In this document: positions 1 to 9,101 of the stretch, piece after piece
Layout: every line of letters starts with the position of its first letter
Numbering within the stretch: the stretch's first letter is position 1
DNA from: a virus
Strand: one strand, 5' to 3'
DNA length: 49,073 nt
Virus record (IMG/VR): IMGVR_UViG_3300044922_000436
Coordinates: 1 to 49,073 of that record
The notes under the pieces: model-generated
What the model saw: only the letters and a program-made list of their open reading frames with translations
Database searches by the model: none
What the model was told of the DNA's origin: nothing
Made by a program: the position numbers and the translations under genes

Positions 1-57
1 TATCAATGTCTCAATTCAAGAAGGCGGCTCATCGACGCTTAACGGCTGCGAGATTTA
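1..57. repeat. Terminal overlap, copy 1 (circle junction)
   Basis: Bases 1-57 are identical to bases 49017-49073. Joining the copies keeps the reading frame of the tail gene that runs off the right edge and re-enters on the left. This indicates a circular or circularly permuted genome written with a short overlap. Inference: most likely an assembly overlap rather than a true phage terminal repeat, because it lies inside a coding region. Confidence 0.95.
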
Positions 58-856
58 TTATGACAAGCTCGCGCTGTTTACTGAGCAATCAACGCAGATG
101 TGGGCTGTCGTTTCTGACCCTAAGCAGAATGCGTTAGGCCAGGTGCTAAGACAGACAGGGACGAAAGCCCCTTGGTCTGTGCAGCAATATGGCTCAGGCG
201 ATATTCTCTTTTTAGCGTCTTCCGGCATTCGCTCGATGAAGGCGAGAGATATTTCGAACTCTGCAGCTGTGTCTGACATTGGCTCTCCGATTGATGATTT
301 AGTCAGAAGCATCCCAGAGAATGACCGCGTTTATTGTCGCTCAGTGCTGGAGCCAATTGTCGGGCGCGTCTGGTTCGCTTTCCGCAGGAATATCTTTCTG
401 CTCTCATTCTTCCCAGGCCCTAACATCACTGCTTGGTCAAATTTCAAAGTGGACTTTGACATTGAATATATTGTCGCATGCGGCGACAGGCTCTTTGTTC
501 GCTCTGGCAATGACCTTTATCTCTATGGCGGCGTGACGGGCGAAGAATACGACACATGCCAAGTTGAGGTGCGGCTTCCTTTCCTAGACGGCTCAAAGCC
601 TGGTCACATGAAGATGTTTCAAGCCATTGACGCAACAGTCACTGGCACATGGCAGATTAAGATGGCCTATGACTTCGACAACCCTGATGCTGAGGAAGAT
701 GTCGCAACGGTCACAGCGCCAACATGGAATAAAGGACGCTATGAGCTGACAGGCTTTGCGTCGCATATGTCATTGAGGTTCTACAACAATACTGCAGAGC
801 CAGCTGTCGTCAGTAATGCAGCGATTCACTACAACATGGCTCAAGACAGTGACTAA
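1..856 (+). CDS. Tail nozzle-like protein, C-terminal part (continues from 47857-49073)
   Basis: This is the 3' part of a gene that starts at 47857 and crosses the circle junction; codons here begin at base 2. After removal of the 57-base overlap the whole gene encodes 671 residues. The C-terminal part is rich in beta-type, aromatic segments (for example MWAVVSDPKQ and DRVYCRSVLEP). Such segments resemble the tail nozzle/stabilisation proteins of podoviruses (T7 gp12 or P22 gp10 type), which extend the tail tube below the head-tail adaptor. The family call rests on gene order and overall character rather than on one decisive motif. Its stop overlaps the start of the acetyltransferase gene. 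Confidence 0.65.
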   Translation, partial: INVSIQEGGSSTLNGCEIYYDKLALFTEQSTQMWAVVSDPKQNALGQVLRQTGTKAPWSVQQYGSGDILFLASSGIRSMKARDISNSAAVSDIGSPIDDLVRSIPENDRVYCRSVLEPIVGRVWFAFRRNIFLLSFFPGPNITAWSNFKVDFDIEYIVACGDRLFVRSGNDLYLYGGVTGEEYDTCQVEVRLPFLDGSKPGHMKMFQAIDATVTGTWQIKMAYDFDNPDAEEDVATVTAPTWNKGRYELTGFASHMSLRFYNNTAEPAVVSNAAIHYNMAQDSD

Positions 857-1364
857 TCTAGAGACAGCAGCGCCTCTGCGCATCAGCCCCCGCAAAGTCC
901 CATCAGGGCTAAATTTCCGCATGGCTGAGACAACTGACATCCCTCAGCTGCTGCCTTTGGCAAAAGAGTTCTTTGAGCTCTCGTCTTTTTCGCGCATTGG
1001 CATTGAGTATTCAGAGGCTAATGTCGAGAAATATCTCACGTTTTTACTGGACAATATGTTCGCGCCATCTTTGTTGGCTTTGGTGGGCGACGATGTTGTC
1101 GGATGGTGCCAATTTCAGTATGATGCGAGCGCTTTCAAGAAGCCTGTTGCTGTCTTGAATCAATTATTCGTGACGAAGAAATATCGTCGCACAGTCATTG
1201 GTCGCATGCTGCTTTCGACTGCAATGGAAATTGCTAAGGATGAGCAAGCATGTGCCTTCATCGCACCCGTCAATTCTGGGTCTGCGCATATTCACAGCCT
1301 GGGAAATCTCCTTGCTAAAGGCGGGTTCAAGATGACGGGCTTCATAATGAGCAAGGAGCTCTAA
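849..1364 (+). CDS. GNAT-family N-acetyltransferase
   Basis: Predicted acetyl-CoA-dependent N-acetyltransferase of about 171 residues; the acceptor is unknown. The acetyl-CoA-binding motif A is visible as LFVTKKYRRTVIGRMLL, where the usual R-x-x-G-x-G/A reads R-x-x-V-x-G, and the preceding strand (VAVLNQLFV) fits the fold. The start is uncertain. GTG at 849 gives an 8-base overlap with the tail gene; ATG 816 overlaps it by 41 bases; ATG 921 would cut into the first beta strand. It sits between the nozzle gene and the ejection-protein genes, a place where several podoviruses carry GNAT genes. A role in modifying a virion or host protein is inference. Confidence 0.75.
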   Translation: MTNLETAAPLRISPRKVPSGLNFRMAETTDIPQLLPLAKEFFELSSFSRIGIEYSEANVEKYLTFLLDNMFAPSLLALVGDDVVGWCQFQYDASAFKKPVAVLNQLFVTKKYRRTVIGRMLLSTAMEIAKDEQACAFIAPVNSGSAHIHSLGNLLAKGGFKMTGFIMSKEL

Positions 1365-1365
1365 G

Positions 1366-2040
1366 ATGGGCATGGGCGGTGGCGGCGGTGGTGGCCAAGA
1401 CATGGGCCAGTTTTTCCAAATCATGCAGGCTCAACAGGCGCGTGATGAAGAGAACAGAAGGCAGCAGCGCATTGAGGGTGGGCGTAAGCTCATTGACCAG
1501 CAGTTCGATTTATTCAAGAAAAACCCTGCATTCTTTGACCGTTATCGCAACGGCATCACTGACTATTATCGCCCTCAAATCGACAGCCAATACTCTGGCG
1601 CTAAGCGCAATCTGACCTTCCAGCTTGCAGATGCTGGGACCTTACGCTCGACAGCAGCGGCTGACTCAACGGCTGATTTAGCGCGTCAAAATGATATGAA
1701 TCTTACCTCGATGAATGCCAAAGCTGACTCAGCTGTTGGTGATTTACGCAATCAAATTGCGTCGAATAAAGATACAGCGATTAATCAGCTGATGTCGACT
1801 GAAGACCCAAGCATTGCAGCAAACACTGCATTGAACGGCATTGCGAATATTCAATTAGCTAAGCCTGACTTATCTCCTCTTGCTAATCTTTTCAGCACTG
1901 CAGCGATTGGTGGCGCAAATGCTGTGAAGGCTTGGCAGCAAGGCGGCGGTGGCGCAGGTGGTCTTGGTTTTGGTGGGAATGAGAGTGCTGGTCCTGGTGG
2001 CGGCACAATGGGTAAAAGCCAAGGCGGCTTTATCGGCTAA
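1366..2040 (+). CDS. Putative internal virion/ejection protein, Gly-rich ends
   Basis: A 224-residue protein with no recognised enzyme motif. It begins with a seven-glycine run and a Gln/Arg-rich helical stretch (about residues 15-45). The core is helical and Ala/Asn-rich, and the tail (about 185-224) is Gly-rich. Composition and position, first of four similar low-complexity proteins behind the tail nozzle gene, match the internal or ejection proteins that podoviruses deliver with their DNA. It starts one base after the acetyltransferase stop, so the two are probably translationally coupled. A homologous layout (poly-Gly start, Gln-rich helix) recurs in the gene at 10368-11201. Confidence 0.55.
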   Translation: MGMGGGGGGGQDMGQFFQIMQAQQARDEENRRQQRIEGGRKLIDQQFDLFKKNPAFFDRYRNGITDYYRPQIDSQYSGAKRNLTFQLADAGTLRSTAAADSTADLARQNDMNLTSMNAKADSAVGDLRNQIASNKDTAINQLMSTEDPSIAANTALNGIANIQLAKPDLSPLANLFSTAAIGGANAVKAWQQGGGGAGGLGFGGNESAGPGGGTMGKSQGGFIG

Positions 2041-2051
2041 GGAGTTAAGTC

Positions 2052-2759
2052 ATGGGTATGGCCGCAAGTATGCTGGGGACAGGCGCGAATATGGCTGGCA
2101 CCATTATGGAGTCGAATGCCAAGAAAAAATCGCAGAAACAGCAACAAGACAATCTAAATAATTGGTATCTGCAGCAAGCGATGTTTCGTAATCAGGAAAT
2201 GATGCGGCAGAGAGATTTAGGCTTCAAGGCAGGTACCGCATTTCGTGATAATCTCTATGACACTGCAGGCGGTTTGGCTCAGGCTTCGCAGCAGCAGAAA
2301 GAGCAGGAGAGACTGCAAGGCGCTTACGCTGCTGGCACATCAGCTTCTGAATATGCGCAGCCTGCGTCTGATGCTTCAATTCAAGCAGGCTCTCAGCGCG
2401 GTGCTTTAGCTGGTCAATCAGGTGGTGATGGTGAGTTTAGAACTGACCTAGCACGTCGATTGAATAACGCTGCAGGCGATGCGCGCAATCGGATTGCCGC
2501 TCTTGCGACGATGAACTCTTACGGCGACTCGCAATATGGCCTTGGCAATGTTGTGCCAATGGGCTTTCAGCAAGCTGGCTGGGACATCAACAAATTTAAC
2601 AATTTTAGACGCGGGTCTCTGCAGGCTTATGGCGTTGAGAAAGCAATTGAGCCTGTGCAGGTTCAACATCAGGGCTCAGCAGGCGCTATGGGCGCGAAAG
2701 CTGCTGGCGGTCTGTTGAGTGGCCTTGCTGGAGCTGGTGGCGGTGGAGGAATGTTCTAA
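2052..2759 (+). CDS. Putative internal virion/ejection protein
   Basis: A 235-residue protein, Ala/Gly/Gln-rich and mostly helical, with no catalytic motif. Residues 1-20 are small and hydrophobic. A Lys/Gln-rich stretch (KKKSQKQQQD) follows, and the C-terminus ends in a glycine run. AAGGAG at 2039-2044 provides a ribosome binding site. Its stop overlaps the next start as TAATG (2757-2761), so translation is coupled. By position and composition it belongs to the block of candidate ejection proteins; function beyond that is unknown. Confidence 0.55.
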   Translation: MGMAASMLGTGANMAGTIMESNAKKKSQKQQQDNLNNWYLQQAMFRNQEMMRQRDLGFKAGTAFRDNLYDTAGGLAQASQQQKEQERLQGAYAAGTSASEYAQPASDASIQAGSQRGALAGQSGGDGEFRTDLARRLNNAAGDARNRIAALATMNSYGDSQYGLGNVVPMGFQQAGWDINKFNNFRRGSLQAYGVEKAIEPVQVQHQGSAGAMGAKAAGGLLSGLAGAGGGGGMF

Positions 2760-3805
2760 TGGCGACTCTTGGCGTTAGATGGGGCGCGACTCCAGACATC
2801 AGCGGCTCAATGCAATCATTGGGCGCATCTTTAGCAGGCGCTGTTAGCCCAAACACAAACTCCAGAGCAGCGCGTGACGCTGCCTATATGGAGTCATTGC
2901 AGCACCATAATCAGGTTTATGATAATCAAGCTCAGAAGCTCGCTGCAGAAACAGCGGCGAAACAGCAGGAGCTTGATTTTGCAAATCAGCAAAACAATCG
3001 AGCTCAGACGGCTGCTGATGTTGCTTGGCAATCTGCAGATGCAAAGATGGCCCCTGCAGGGATTGGCGTCCTTCCCAGACTAAATCCCGCAATCGTCAAA
3101 TATGACGCAGACTCAAACGCTGCTAGAGAGCATTTCAAATACGCTTATGGCAGCGGAGACGGTAGCCCAGAATCTCGCGCTAAAGCTGCGAAAGAGCTTT
3201 ATCCGATGCCTGTGCCTGTTGAAACAGGCAGCGCAAAAACGAGCAAATTGCAGCTTAGTAAGAACAAAGACTCATATCTTAAAGAAGGCCCTAATGGTCC
3301 TGAGTGGGTGCCAATTAAAGGTCAGCCTGTCACTAACAACAATCAAGAAGGGCTTGATGCTGCCACACGCGCTCTTGATGCTTACACTAGCCTTGAAAAA
3401 GGCGGCGGCGTTGGTCCCGTTGTTGGTGGTTCAGTCGGTCGCACGCTTGGGCATTTCTTTGGCACTGATAACGAAAAGCTGCGTGAAGAGTATGAAGCAG
3501 CACGCAGCAAGCTCATCCTGATGGAGCGTCAAAGAATGATGAAAGGTCAGGGCGCTGTATCGGATAAGGATGCCGCGCAGATTGAAAATATGTTTCCAAA
3601 GTTCAACGCAAACGACCCACAAGTTGGTATTCGCACACTGACAGAGATGAAGAAGCGTCTTTCAAACGGCGGCAACTTGCTTGATGCAGGGACGGCACAA
3701 CCAGAAGCTCCGTCTTCTGGAGGAATAGCGCCAGGAACAGTCATGGATGGCCATCGTTATCTGGGGGGCAATCCAGCTGAGCCTAGTTCATGGGAGCCAG
3801 AATAA
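2759..3805 (+). CDS. Putative internal virion protein with C-terminal GHRYLGG-type motif
   Basis: A 348-residue protein. It has a helical, Gln/Ala-rich N-terminal third (about residues 45-95, coiled-coil-like) and a central region with ALDAYTSLEKGGG. It ends in DGHRYLGGNPAEPSSWEPE, a short terminal peptide style seen at the ends of many phage internal or ejection proteins. No enzyme motif was seen. Start and stop overlap both neighbours (TAATG at each end), tying it to the same translational unit. Role in DNA ejection or the internal core is inferred from context. Confidence 0.6.
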   Translation: MATLGVRWGATPDISGSMQSLGASLAGAVSPNTNSRAARDAAYMESLQHHNQVYDNQAQKLAAETAAKQQELDFANQQNNRAQTAADVAWQSADAKMAPAGIGVLPRLNPAIVKYDADSNAAREHFKYAYGSGDGSPESRAKAAKELYPMPVPVETGSAKTSKLQLSKNKDSYLKEGPNGPEWVPIKGQPVTNNNQEGLDAATRALDAYTSLEKGGGVGPVVGGSVGRTLGHFFGTDNEKLREEYEAARSKLILMERQRMMKGQGAVSDKDAAQIENMFPKFNANDPQVGIRTLTEMKKRLSNGGNLLDAGTAQPEAPSSGGIAPGTVMDGHRYLGGNPAEPSSWEPE

Positions 3806-5871
3806 TGGCTGGACCTTGGGAGAAGTTTCAAGGCGTAACGCCTGCACCTACTACTCCACCCGACTCCGCTCCTCGCGGTCCTTGGGAGAAGTTTCAGCAG
3901 CAGGCTATTCCTCAGACGCCAAGAGAGAAAGCGAAAGCCTATCTTGACGCGCATCCAGATGCGCAGCCAGGCACGCTTTCCTCATTAGCCAATAAGGTAG
4001 GTCAAGGCTTCACATTCGGTTTCGCTGATGAGGCGGCAGCAGGTTTATCTGCAATTAAAGACACGATTAAGCATGGTGGAAGCCTGCGAGATAATTACGA
4101 CCTTGAGCATGCAATGCAGCAGGAGCTGCTTGACCGCGCTGGTAAAAAGACAGGCGCTGCTGGGATTGCAGCTGAAGTTGTTGGTGGGATTGGGTCGGGT
4201 TTGGGGGCTGCTAAAAACGGCGTGACCCTACTGAAAGCTGGGCAGGGCCTTCTTCCGACGATTGGTCGTGGTGCTGCAGAAGGTGCGATTTATGGGGGCC
4301 TGACAGGCGCGGGAACTGCTGACCAAGGGAACAGACTTGAGGGCGCTGCTAAAGGCGCGGGATTAGGTGCGGTTGGCGGCGCTGTTGCACCTGCCGTTGT
4401 TGAGCTTGGCTCTCGCGTTGGCAGCGGCGCACTTTCTGGCTATCGCGCTTGGAGAGACCCAAGAGGATTTGCTCAAGAGCAACTAGCAAAGACGGTCGAG
4501 CGTTCTGGTAGGACAGCTGCTGACCTTCAGAATGAATTGCTGCAAGCGCGGCAAGCTGGGCAAGGAAACTATGTTCTGGCTGACGCTTTAGGAGACTCTG
4601 GTCAGAAGCAACTTGCTGGAGCTGTCAAACTCCCTGGCTCTGCTAAGCAGACAGCTATTGATGAACTCGCTGCAAGAAACTCAGGAATGGGTCGTCAGGT
4701 TGGCGGTTTTGTTGATGAAGCCTTCAACACGCATGGAAATACAGCGCAAGAATATATTGACTTGATGGAAGCTGCGCGCAGTCGCGCAGGGGATGTTCGC
4801 TATGACGCGGCACGCGCCTCAGCTGGTCCTGTTGATTTAAACCGCACGCTCTCGACGCTTGAAGATATTCGAGACCCTGCAGGCGTCCTCAGCAATCCGA
4901 CAGCTGGTCAAAGCGTTGCTCCAGGTGGTGTTGAGCGTGCAGCTCAATTAATCGGGCGTGAAGGTGTTGGCCCAACAGACGCTGCTGATTTTAGCGTCTT
5001 ACTCGATACGAAACGCCAGATTGGGGACATCTCATCTGAAGCTCAGCGTGCTGGGCGCAATTATGAGGCAAGCCAGGTTGGTCGTATTAATAGCGCTCTT
5101 GATTCAGCTTTGTCTGACGCTTCTCCTGGTTATCGCCGCGCGAATGATACTTTCTCACGCATGTCGCGCCCAATTGAGGCTGTTGAAGAAGGGCAGCGTG
5201 CAGCGGTCAGAGGGCGCTCTGCTGACACAATCAACACCTTCAATCAGATGGAGCGTCCTGGTCAGCAAGGGTTTCGTGTTGGCTATGCTGACAAGTTGAA
5301 TGAAGCTCTTGGAGGCCCGACGGTTGGTCGTAAATTAAATGACATGCTGGTTGGTGACGCAGCTGATGAGATTGCTGCATTAGCAACGCCTGGCAAGGCC
5401 GACCTTTTAAATGAGCAGCTGCAGCGCGCAAAGACGATGGTTGGCACAGGCAATCAGGCGCTGGGTGGTTCACCTACTGCAGAGCTCTTGGGGCAACAGG
5501 CAGACCTTGAAACAACGCTGCCAGTTATGAGTCAAATTGCTCAAGGGAACCTATTGGGCGCTGCAAAGCAGTTTGCGTCGGCTCTTGGTTCTGGGGCGAT
5601 TGGCGACCAAGAAGCTGTCAGAAACAACCTTATTCCAATGCTGATGAGTAAGGCTGGAGGGCTCGACTTGAGCAGTCTCATGCAAGCTGTTCAAGCAAGT
5701 CAGAGAGCAAGACAGACTTTCTCCAATGACCTTGGTCGAGGCGCTGTCACTGGCATCCTTCCAGCAATCATGTCTGAGCTTGGTGGTCGTCAGCCTCCTT
5801 CCACTGTGAATGTGACGCCTGAGAGCCAAGAGGCTTTCATCAATCGCGCTCGCCTCTATGGGGGAAGATGA
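3805..5871 (+). CDS. Putative large ejection protein with two PWEKFQ repeats
   Basis: A 688-residue protein starting at ATG 3805 (TAATG overlap). An in-frame ATG at 3790 would lie inside the previous gene and is less likely. The N-terminus carries two copies of GPWEKFQ (about residues 3-9 and 25-31), a motif common at the start of phage injected or internal proteins. A long region with Gly/Ala-rich hydrophobic segments follows (about residues 115-220, possibly membrane-interacting), then a helical remainder. No transglycosylase or protease signature was found. Inference: the largest of the ejected proteins, possibly helping form the envelope channel. Confidence 0.6.
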   Translation: MAGPWEKFQGVTPAPTTPPDSAPRGPWEKFQQQAIPQTPREKAKAYLDAHPDAQPGTLSSLANKVGQGFTFGFADEAAAGLSAIKDTIKHGGSLRDNYDLEHAMQQELLDRAGKKTGAAGIAAEVVGGIGSGLGAAKNGVTLLKAGQGLLPTIGRGAAEGAIYGGLTGAGTADQGNRLEGAAKGAGLGAVGGAVAPAVVELGSRVGSGALSGYRAWRDPRGFAQEQLAKTVERSGRTAADLQNELLQARQAGQGNYVLADALGDSGQKQLAGAVKLPGSAKQTAIDELAARNSGMGRQVGGFVDEAFNTHGNTAQEYIDLMEAARSRAGDVRYDAARASAGPVDLNRTLSTLEDIRDPAGVLSNPTAGQSVAPGGVERAAQLIGREGVGPTDAADFSVLLDTKRQIGDISSEAQRAGRNYEASQVGRINSALDSALSDASPGYRRANDTFSRMSRPIEAVEEGQRAAVRGRSADTINTFNQMERPGQQGFRVGYADKLNEALGGPTVGRKLNDMLVGDAADEIAALATPGKADLLNEQLQRAKTMVGTGNQALGGSPTAELLGQQADLETTLPVMSQIAQGNLLGAAKQFASALGSGAIGDQEAVRNNLIPMLMSKAGGLDLSSLMQAVQASQRARQTFSNDLGRGAVTGILPAIMSELGGRQPPSTVNVTPESQEAFINRARLYGGR

Positions 5872-6659
5872 TGCAATTAGACCCCAAGCAGCTTCATCAA
5901 TACCTGCTTCAGCATGGCGCTAGTTCAAATGAAGCTGCGATGCTTACAGGCATGGCTGGCGCAGAGTCGAATTATAACCCGACGACTTCGCATGATGGCG
6001 GCACTGGTTATGGTTTATGGGGTCATCGCAATGAGCGCTGGCGTGCTATGCAGCAGCTCTCAGGCGCTCGATATCCTGCTTGGCAGCAGCAAGCTGATTA
6101 TGCTCTGCGAGAGCTCCATGACAAGAACATGCCGACCTATCAAGGCATGGCGTCAAGAGCTTTAGCTGCAGCGTTATCACCTGCAGATGTTACGCGTGCA
6201 GGAATGCACTTCGAGCGTCCTGTTGGATACACGGCAGCGCATCCAGAGTTAGGACATAATTACTCAGGACGCCTCGCGCTTGTTACGCCTTACGCTGGTG
6301 GAGGTGCGGCAGGTGGCGCAACGCCGACAGCTATCGCATCAGCTGTTACGCCAGGCGCTGAAGCGCCAATGGAAATCGCCCCTCCCCCAATGCCAGAAGC
6401 TGAAGGCCCTGACGCTCCAGAGGCCATGATGATGGCTGATGCTGGCGGTGGTTCTCCTGGCTTTGACGCGACAGACCTTTCAGCAATGCAGCAGCCAATG
6501 AATGCTGATTTTGAGATGACTGATGCGACAGGCGGCGCTGGTCAATCAATCCATCAGAAAGCTGCGATGCGTAAGCAGAAGGTTGCTGAATTAACGACGC
6601 CATTAGGCCAGCTCTTCAATGAAGAAGTGATTGGACAGGCAGGAAGGCAAAGAGCATGA
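5868..6659 (+). CDS. Virion tail lysozyme-like protein (first copy)
   Basis: A 263-residue protein with an N-terminal lysozyme-like fold. The helix MLTGMAGAESNYNP supplies a candidate catalytic Glu33, followed by GTGYGLWGHRNERW (about 46-58), the pattern of the phage tail lysozyme family that locally cleaves peptidoglycan during DNA entry. The C-terminal half (about 140-235) is Pro/Ala/Met-rich and probably unstructured. It overlaps the previous stop (ATGA) and is followed by a second tail-lysozyme gene, so the pair may be an old duplication that has diverged. Confidence 0.65.
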   Translation: MMQLDPKQLHQYLLQHGASSNEAAMLTGMAGAESNYNPTTSHDGGTGYGLWGHRNERWRAMQQLSGARYPAWQQQADYALRELHDKNMPTYQGMASRALAAALSPADVTRAGMHFERPVGYTAAHPELGHNYSGRLALVTPYAGGGAAGGATPTAIASAVTPGAEAPMEIAPPPMPEAEGPDAPEAMMMADAGGGSPGFDATDLSAMQQPMNADFEMTDATGGAGQSIHQKAAMRKQKVAELTTPLGQLFNEEVIGQAGRQRA

Positions 6660-7825
6660 AGCGCGGCGGTGGTTTTGATTATCAGAGCGTTGCTCCTCTT
6701 TATAATGACCTTGTTCAACGGGGCTTCTCGCCAATTCACGCTGCAGCTATTGCTGGCAATTTCGCGCATGAAGCTGGGCCAAAAGGTCGCATCGACTACG
6801 GCATCAATGAAATCAAGCCAACAGTTAAAGGGAGTCGCGGTGGTTACGGCGCTGCTCAATGGACAGGTCCTCGTCGTGTTGGCTTAGAGCAATTTGCGAA
6901 AAAGAACGGGCTCTCTGTGAGCGACCGTGAGACGCAGATGAAGTATTTCGACCAGGAGCGCTCTGGCGCTGAGAAAGGCGCATTTAATCGCCTGCAGAAA
7001 ACAGGTGATTTGAACTCTGCAACGAAGTCATTCATGCAGAATTATGAGCGTCCAAGAGCTTCAACTGCAAACCTTGCAAATCGTCAGCATCATGCGCAGG
7101 AGATTTTAGCGCGTGGTCAGCGCGGTGATTTTGGCACTCCTGATGGTCAAACGCAGCTTGCAAAGAATGATGCGCCAATGCCGCCATCACGCCCTGCAGA
7201 TTTGCAAGCAGGTGGCCCACAGCAAGCGCCTATGCAGATGGCGCAGAACAACGCGCCACCTCAAGGCAGCGTCTTAAACCGCATTAATCCAAAAGACCCA
7301 TCAGGTCCTTTGCTGCCAGAGACTGCTAAAGGTTATTTTGAGCAGCGGTATGCTGAAGGAGCTCCTCAGCAGCAAGCGCCTCAAACATTAATGTCACAAG
7401 CTGATGCGCCAATGCCGCCATCACGCCCTGCAGACTTATCACCTGCACCTGTGCAGATGGCTGACACGCCTCTTCCTCCTTCGCGTCCTACATCATTCAG
7501 TGCGCCTCCTGCTCCTGTGCAAATGGCTCAAGTGCATCAAGCGCCATCATCAGGAATGAATGCAATGCTTGCAGAGCCACAAGGTGGTATGGGCGGCGTT
7601 GAAGGAATGGCAGCGGGAATGTCGGCTCCTGCGCAAATGTCACCTGAGATGATGAACCCGCAAGCAATGGCAGGACAGCCTGCAGAGTTTGGTGGGCTTG
7701 GTGGTTTATTCGCTGATGCCTTCATGCCTGAGATGCCGCAGTTTGCTGATGCTGGTGGTGACTTTGGCGGCGGCGCTGGGATGGATTTTGGTGGAGGTTT
7801 TGACCTAGGGAGCTTGTTTGGATGA
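6656..7825 (+). CDS. Virion tail lysozyme-like protein (second copy) with Pro-rich tail
   Basis: A 389-residue protein. Residues about 8-140 form a phage-tail-lysozyme-like domain with AAIAGNFAHEAG (candidate catalytic Glu39) and GGYGAAQWTGPRR (about 62-74). The rest is Pro/Met/Gly-rich and repetitive: PMPPSRPADL occurs twice and PLPPSRPTSF once. At DNA level this includes a perfect 33-base direct repeat. The expected role is local peptidoglycan degradation by the virion, with the Pro-rich tail acting as a flexible linker or docking segment. It overlaps the genes on both sides (ATGA). Confidence 0.65.
   Translation: MKRGGGFDYQSVAPLYNDLVQRGFSPIHAAAIAGNFAHEAGPKGRIDYGINEIKPTVKGSRGGYGAAQWTGPRRVGLEQFAKKNGLSVSDRETQMKYFDQERSGAEKGAFNRLQKTGDLNSATKSFMQNYERPRASTANLANRQHHAQEILARGQRGDFGTPDGQTQLAKNDAPMPPSRPADLQAGGPQQAPMQMAQNNAPPQGSVLNRINPKDPSGPLLPETAKGYFEQRYAEGAPQQQAPQTLMSQADAPMPPSRPADLSPAPVQMADTPLPPSRPTSFSAPPAPVQMAQVHQAPSSGMNAMLAEPQGGMGGVEGMAAGMSAPAQMSPEMMNPQAMAGQPAEFGGLGGLFADAFMPEMPQFADAGGDFGGGAGMDFGGGFDLGSLFG
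7168..7434 (+). repeat. 33-base direct repeat pair inside the second tail lysozyme gene
   Basis: Bases 7168-7200 and 7402-7434 are identical over 33 bases and encode the repeated DAPMPPSRPAD segment of the Pro-rich tail. The codons are identical as well as the amino acids, which suggests a recent duplication or ongoing gene conversion. Confidence 0.85.
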
Positions 7826-8664
7826 GCCAGAAAGAGTTCTTCGACGACATTAGACGCACAGTATTTGGCGGCTCAATGACAGCTGCTCAAGTTGCTGGTG
7901 TTACGAAGATTATTGAATATCGAGACACGCAATATCGCGGAGTCACGAATAATCAATTGGCTTATATCCTTGCGACAGCATTCCATGAGACCGCTAGAAA
8001 ATGCGCGCCATGCACTGAATATGGCTCTGCAGCTTATCTTAAATCGAAAAAGTATTTTCCTTATGTTGGCCGTGGCTTGGTGCAATTAACCTGGAAGGCG
8101 AACTATGAGCGATATGGAATTTCTAATCCTTCTGATGCTCTCACCTGGCCTACTGCCCTTCATGTTTGCTTCGACGGAATGGTGACAGGTAAATTCACAG
8201 GGAAGAAGCTCAGTGATTACATCTCTGGCTCAAGTGTTGATTACATTGGTGCTCGTCGCATTATTAACGGCACTGATAGGGCGTCACTTGTAGCAGGATA
8301 CGCAAAATCATTTCAAAGCGCATTGAAACTCTGGCAGCCCTCAGCAAAGCCAGTTGTGCGTCAGCAAAAAGAAAAAGGTTTCTTTGATAGCATTGGTGAT
8401 TTCTTTGGCCTTGGCGGCGAAGAAGAGGCAGCAACAAATGCTGCGCCAATGCCGCCGCCAGTTCCAGCAGTTTTGACAGGTGAAAAAGGATACATTTTAG
8501 CTGCAATTACAGCTGCTGTTGGCGCATTGGAATTGGTGCCATGGCAAGATGTCGTCGCCCACCCCGACACTGGCATGAGCCTTGTCATCACGGCGGTAGG
8601 AACTGCCGTGGCTCGGGCCGTCCTGCCTAAATGGATACAGTTTTTTGTGTTGAGGGGCGCATGA
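7822..8664 (+). CDS. GH19-like endolysin with hydrophobic C-terminus
   Basis: A 280-residue predicted muramidase/chitinase-fold endolysin. The N-terminal domain shows ATAFHETARK (candidate catalytic Glu56), then KKYFPYVGRGLVQLTW (about 76-91), the hallmark of GH19-like phage lysozymes. After a short Pro-rich linker, two hydrophobic stretches near residues 217-236 and 250-268 could anchor or export the enzyme, as in membrane-tethered endolysins. There is no classical signal peptide at the N-terminus. It overlaps its neighbours by ATGA. Expected role: degrade the cell wall at lysis. Confidence 0.8.
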   Translation: MSQKEFFDDIRRTVFGGSMTAAQVAGVTKIIEYRDTQYRGVTNNQLAYILATAFHETARKCAPCTEYGSAAYLKSKKYFPYVGRGLVQLTWKANYERYGISNPSDALTWPTALHVCFDGMVTGKFTGKKLSDYISGSSVDYIGARRIINGTDRASLVAGYAKSFQSALKLWQPSAKPVVRQQKEKGFFDSIGDFFGLGGEEEAATNAAPMPPPVPAVLTGEKGYILAAITAAVGALELVPWQDVVAHPDTGMSLVITAVGTAVARAVLPKWIQFFVLRGA

Positions 8665-9101
8665 ATAACCTAGCAGAAATTTTTCGCAACGCTATTCAAG
8701 CTCACCCCTTGATGCAGCATGTCCTCGACGCTGGCGCGCTTGGGCCTATGCCAACAAACATGATGCCTGCGCCACCGCGACCTGGGCCGTATGAGGGCGA
8801 TGGTTATCAGCGCTATAATAGCCCAGAGCGAAAATCGTCTGGTTTCTACGGTGAGGTTGGACAAGGCAAACACCCTGTGACTGAATTTAGTTTAGGCGGC
8901 GACGGTGGGGTCATTCAGCATCCTTCTATCTTTCAAGGAATGACAGGCAAACAATTACAGTCTGTTTTAGATGAAGCGAATGGTGGAAGACGTTTTCCGC
9001 AATCTATCGCAAATCAAGCAATGAATGCTGCGCAAGACCGCGTTGCCCAAGGTCTTTCGCCGTTTTGGAATGAAGCTCAAGATATGCGATTTTCTCGATG
9101 A
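8661..9101 (+). CDS. Hypothetical protein, lysis-region
   Basis: A 146-residue protein that I do not recognise. ATG 8661 overlaps the endolysin stop (ATGA) and is preferred over an in-frame start at 8631. The N-terminal 25 residues could form an amphipathic helix. A Pro-rich linker (MPAPPRPGP) follows, then a mixed domain containing FYGEVGQGKHP and LDEANGGRRFPQ. There is no signal peptide or membrane segment. It lies between the endolysin and a four-helix membrane protein, so a lysis-related or virion role is possible but unproven. Confidence 0.55.
   Translation: MNNLAEIFRNAIQAHPLMQHVLDAGALGPMPTNMMPAPPRPGPYEGDGYQRYNSPERKSSGFYGEVGQGKHPVTEFSLGGDGGVIQHPSIFQGMTGKQLQSVLDEANGGRRFPQSIANQAMNAAQDRVAQGLSPFWNEAQDMRFSR

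Noticed and set aside
1-57. True terminal redundancy as physical phage ends
   Set aside because: The repeat is short and lies inside a coding region; an assembly overlap is the simpler explanation.
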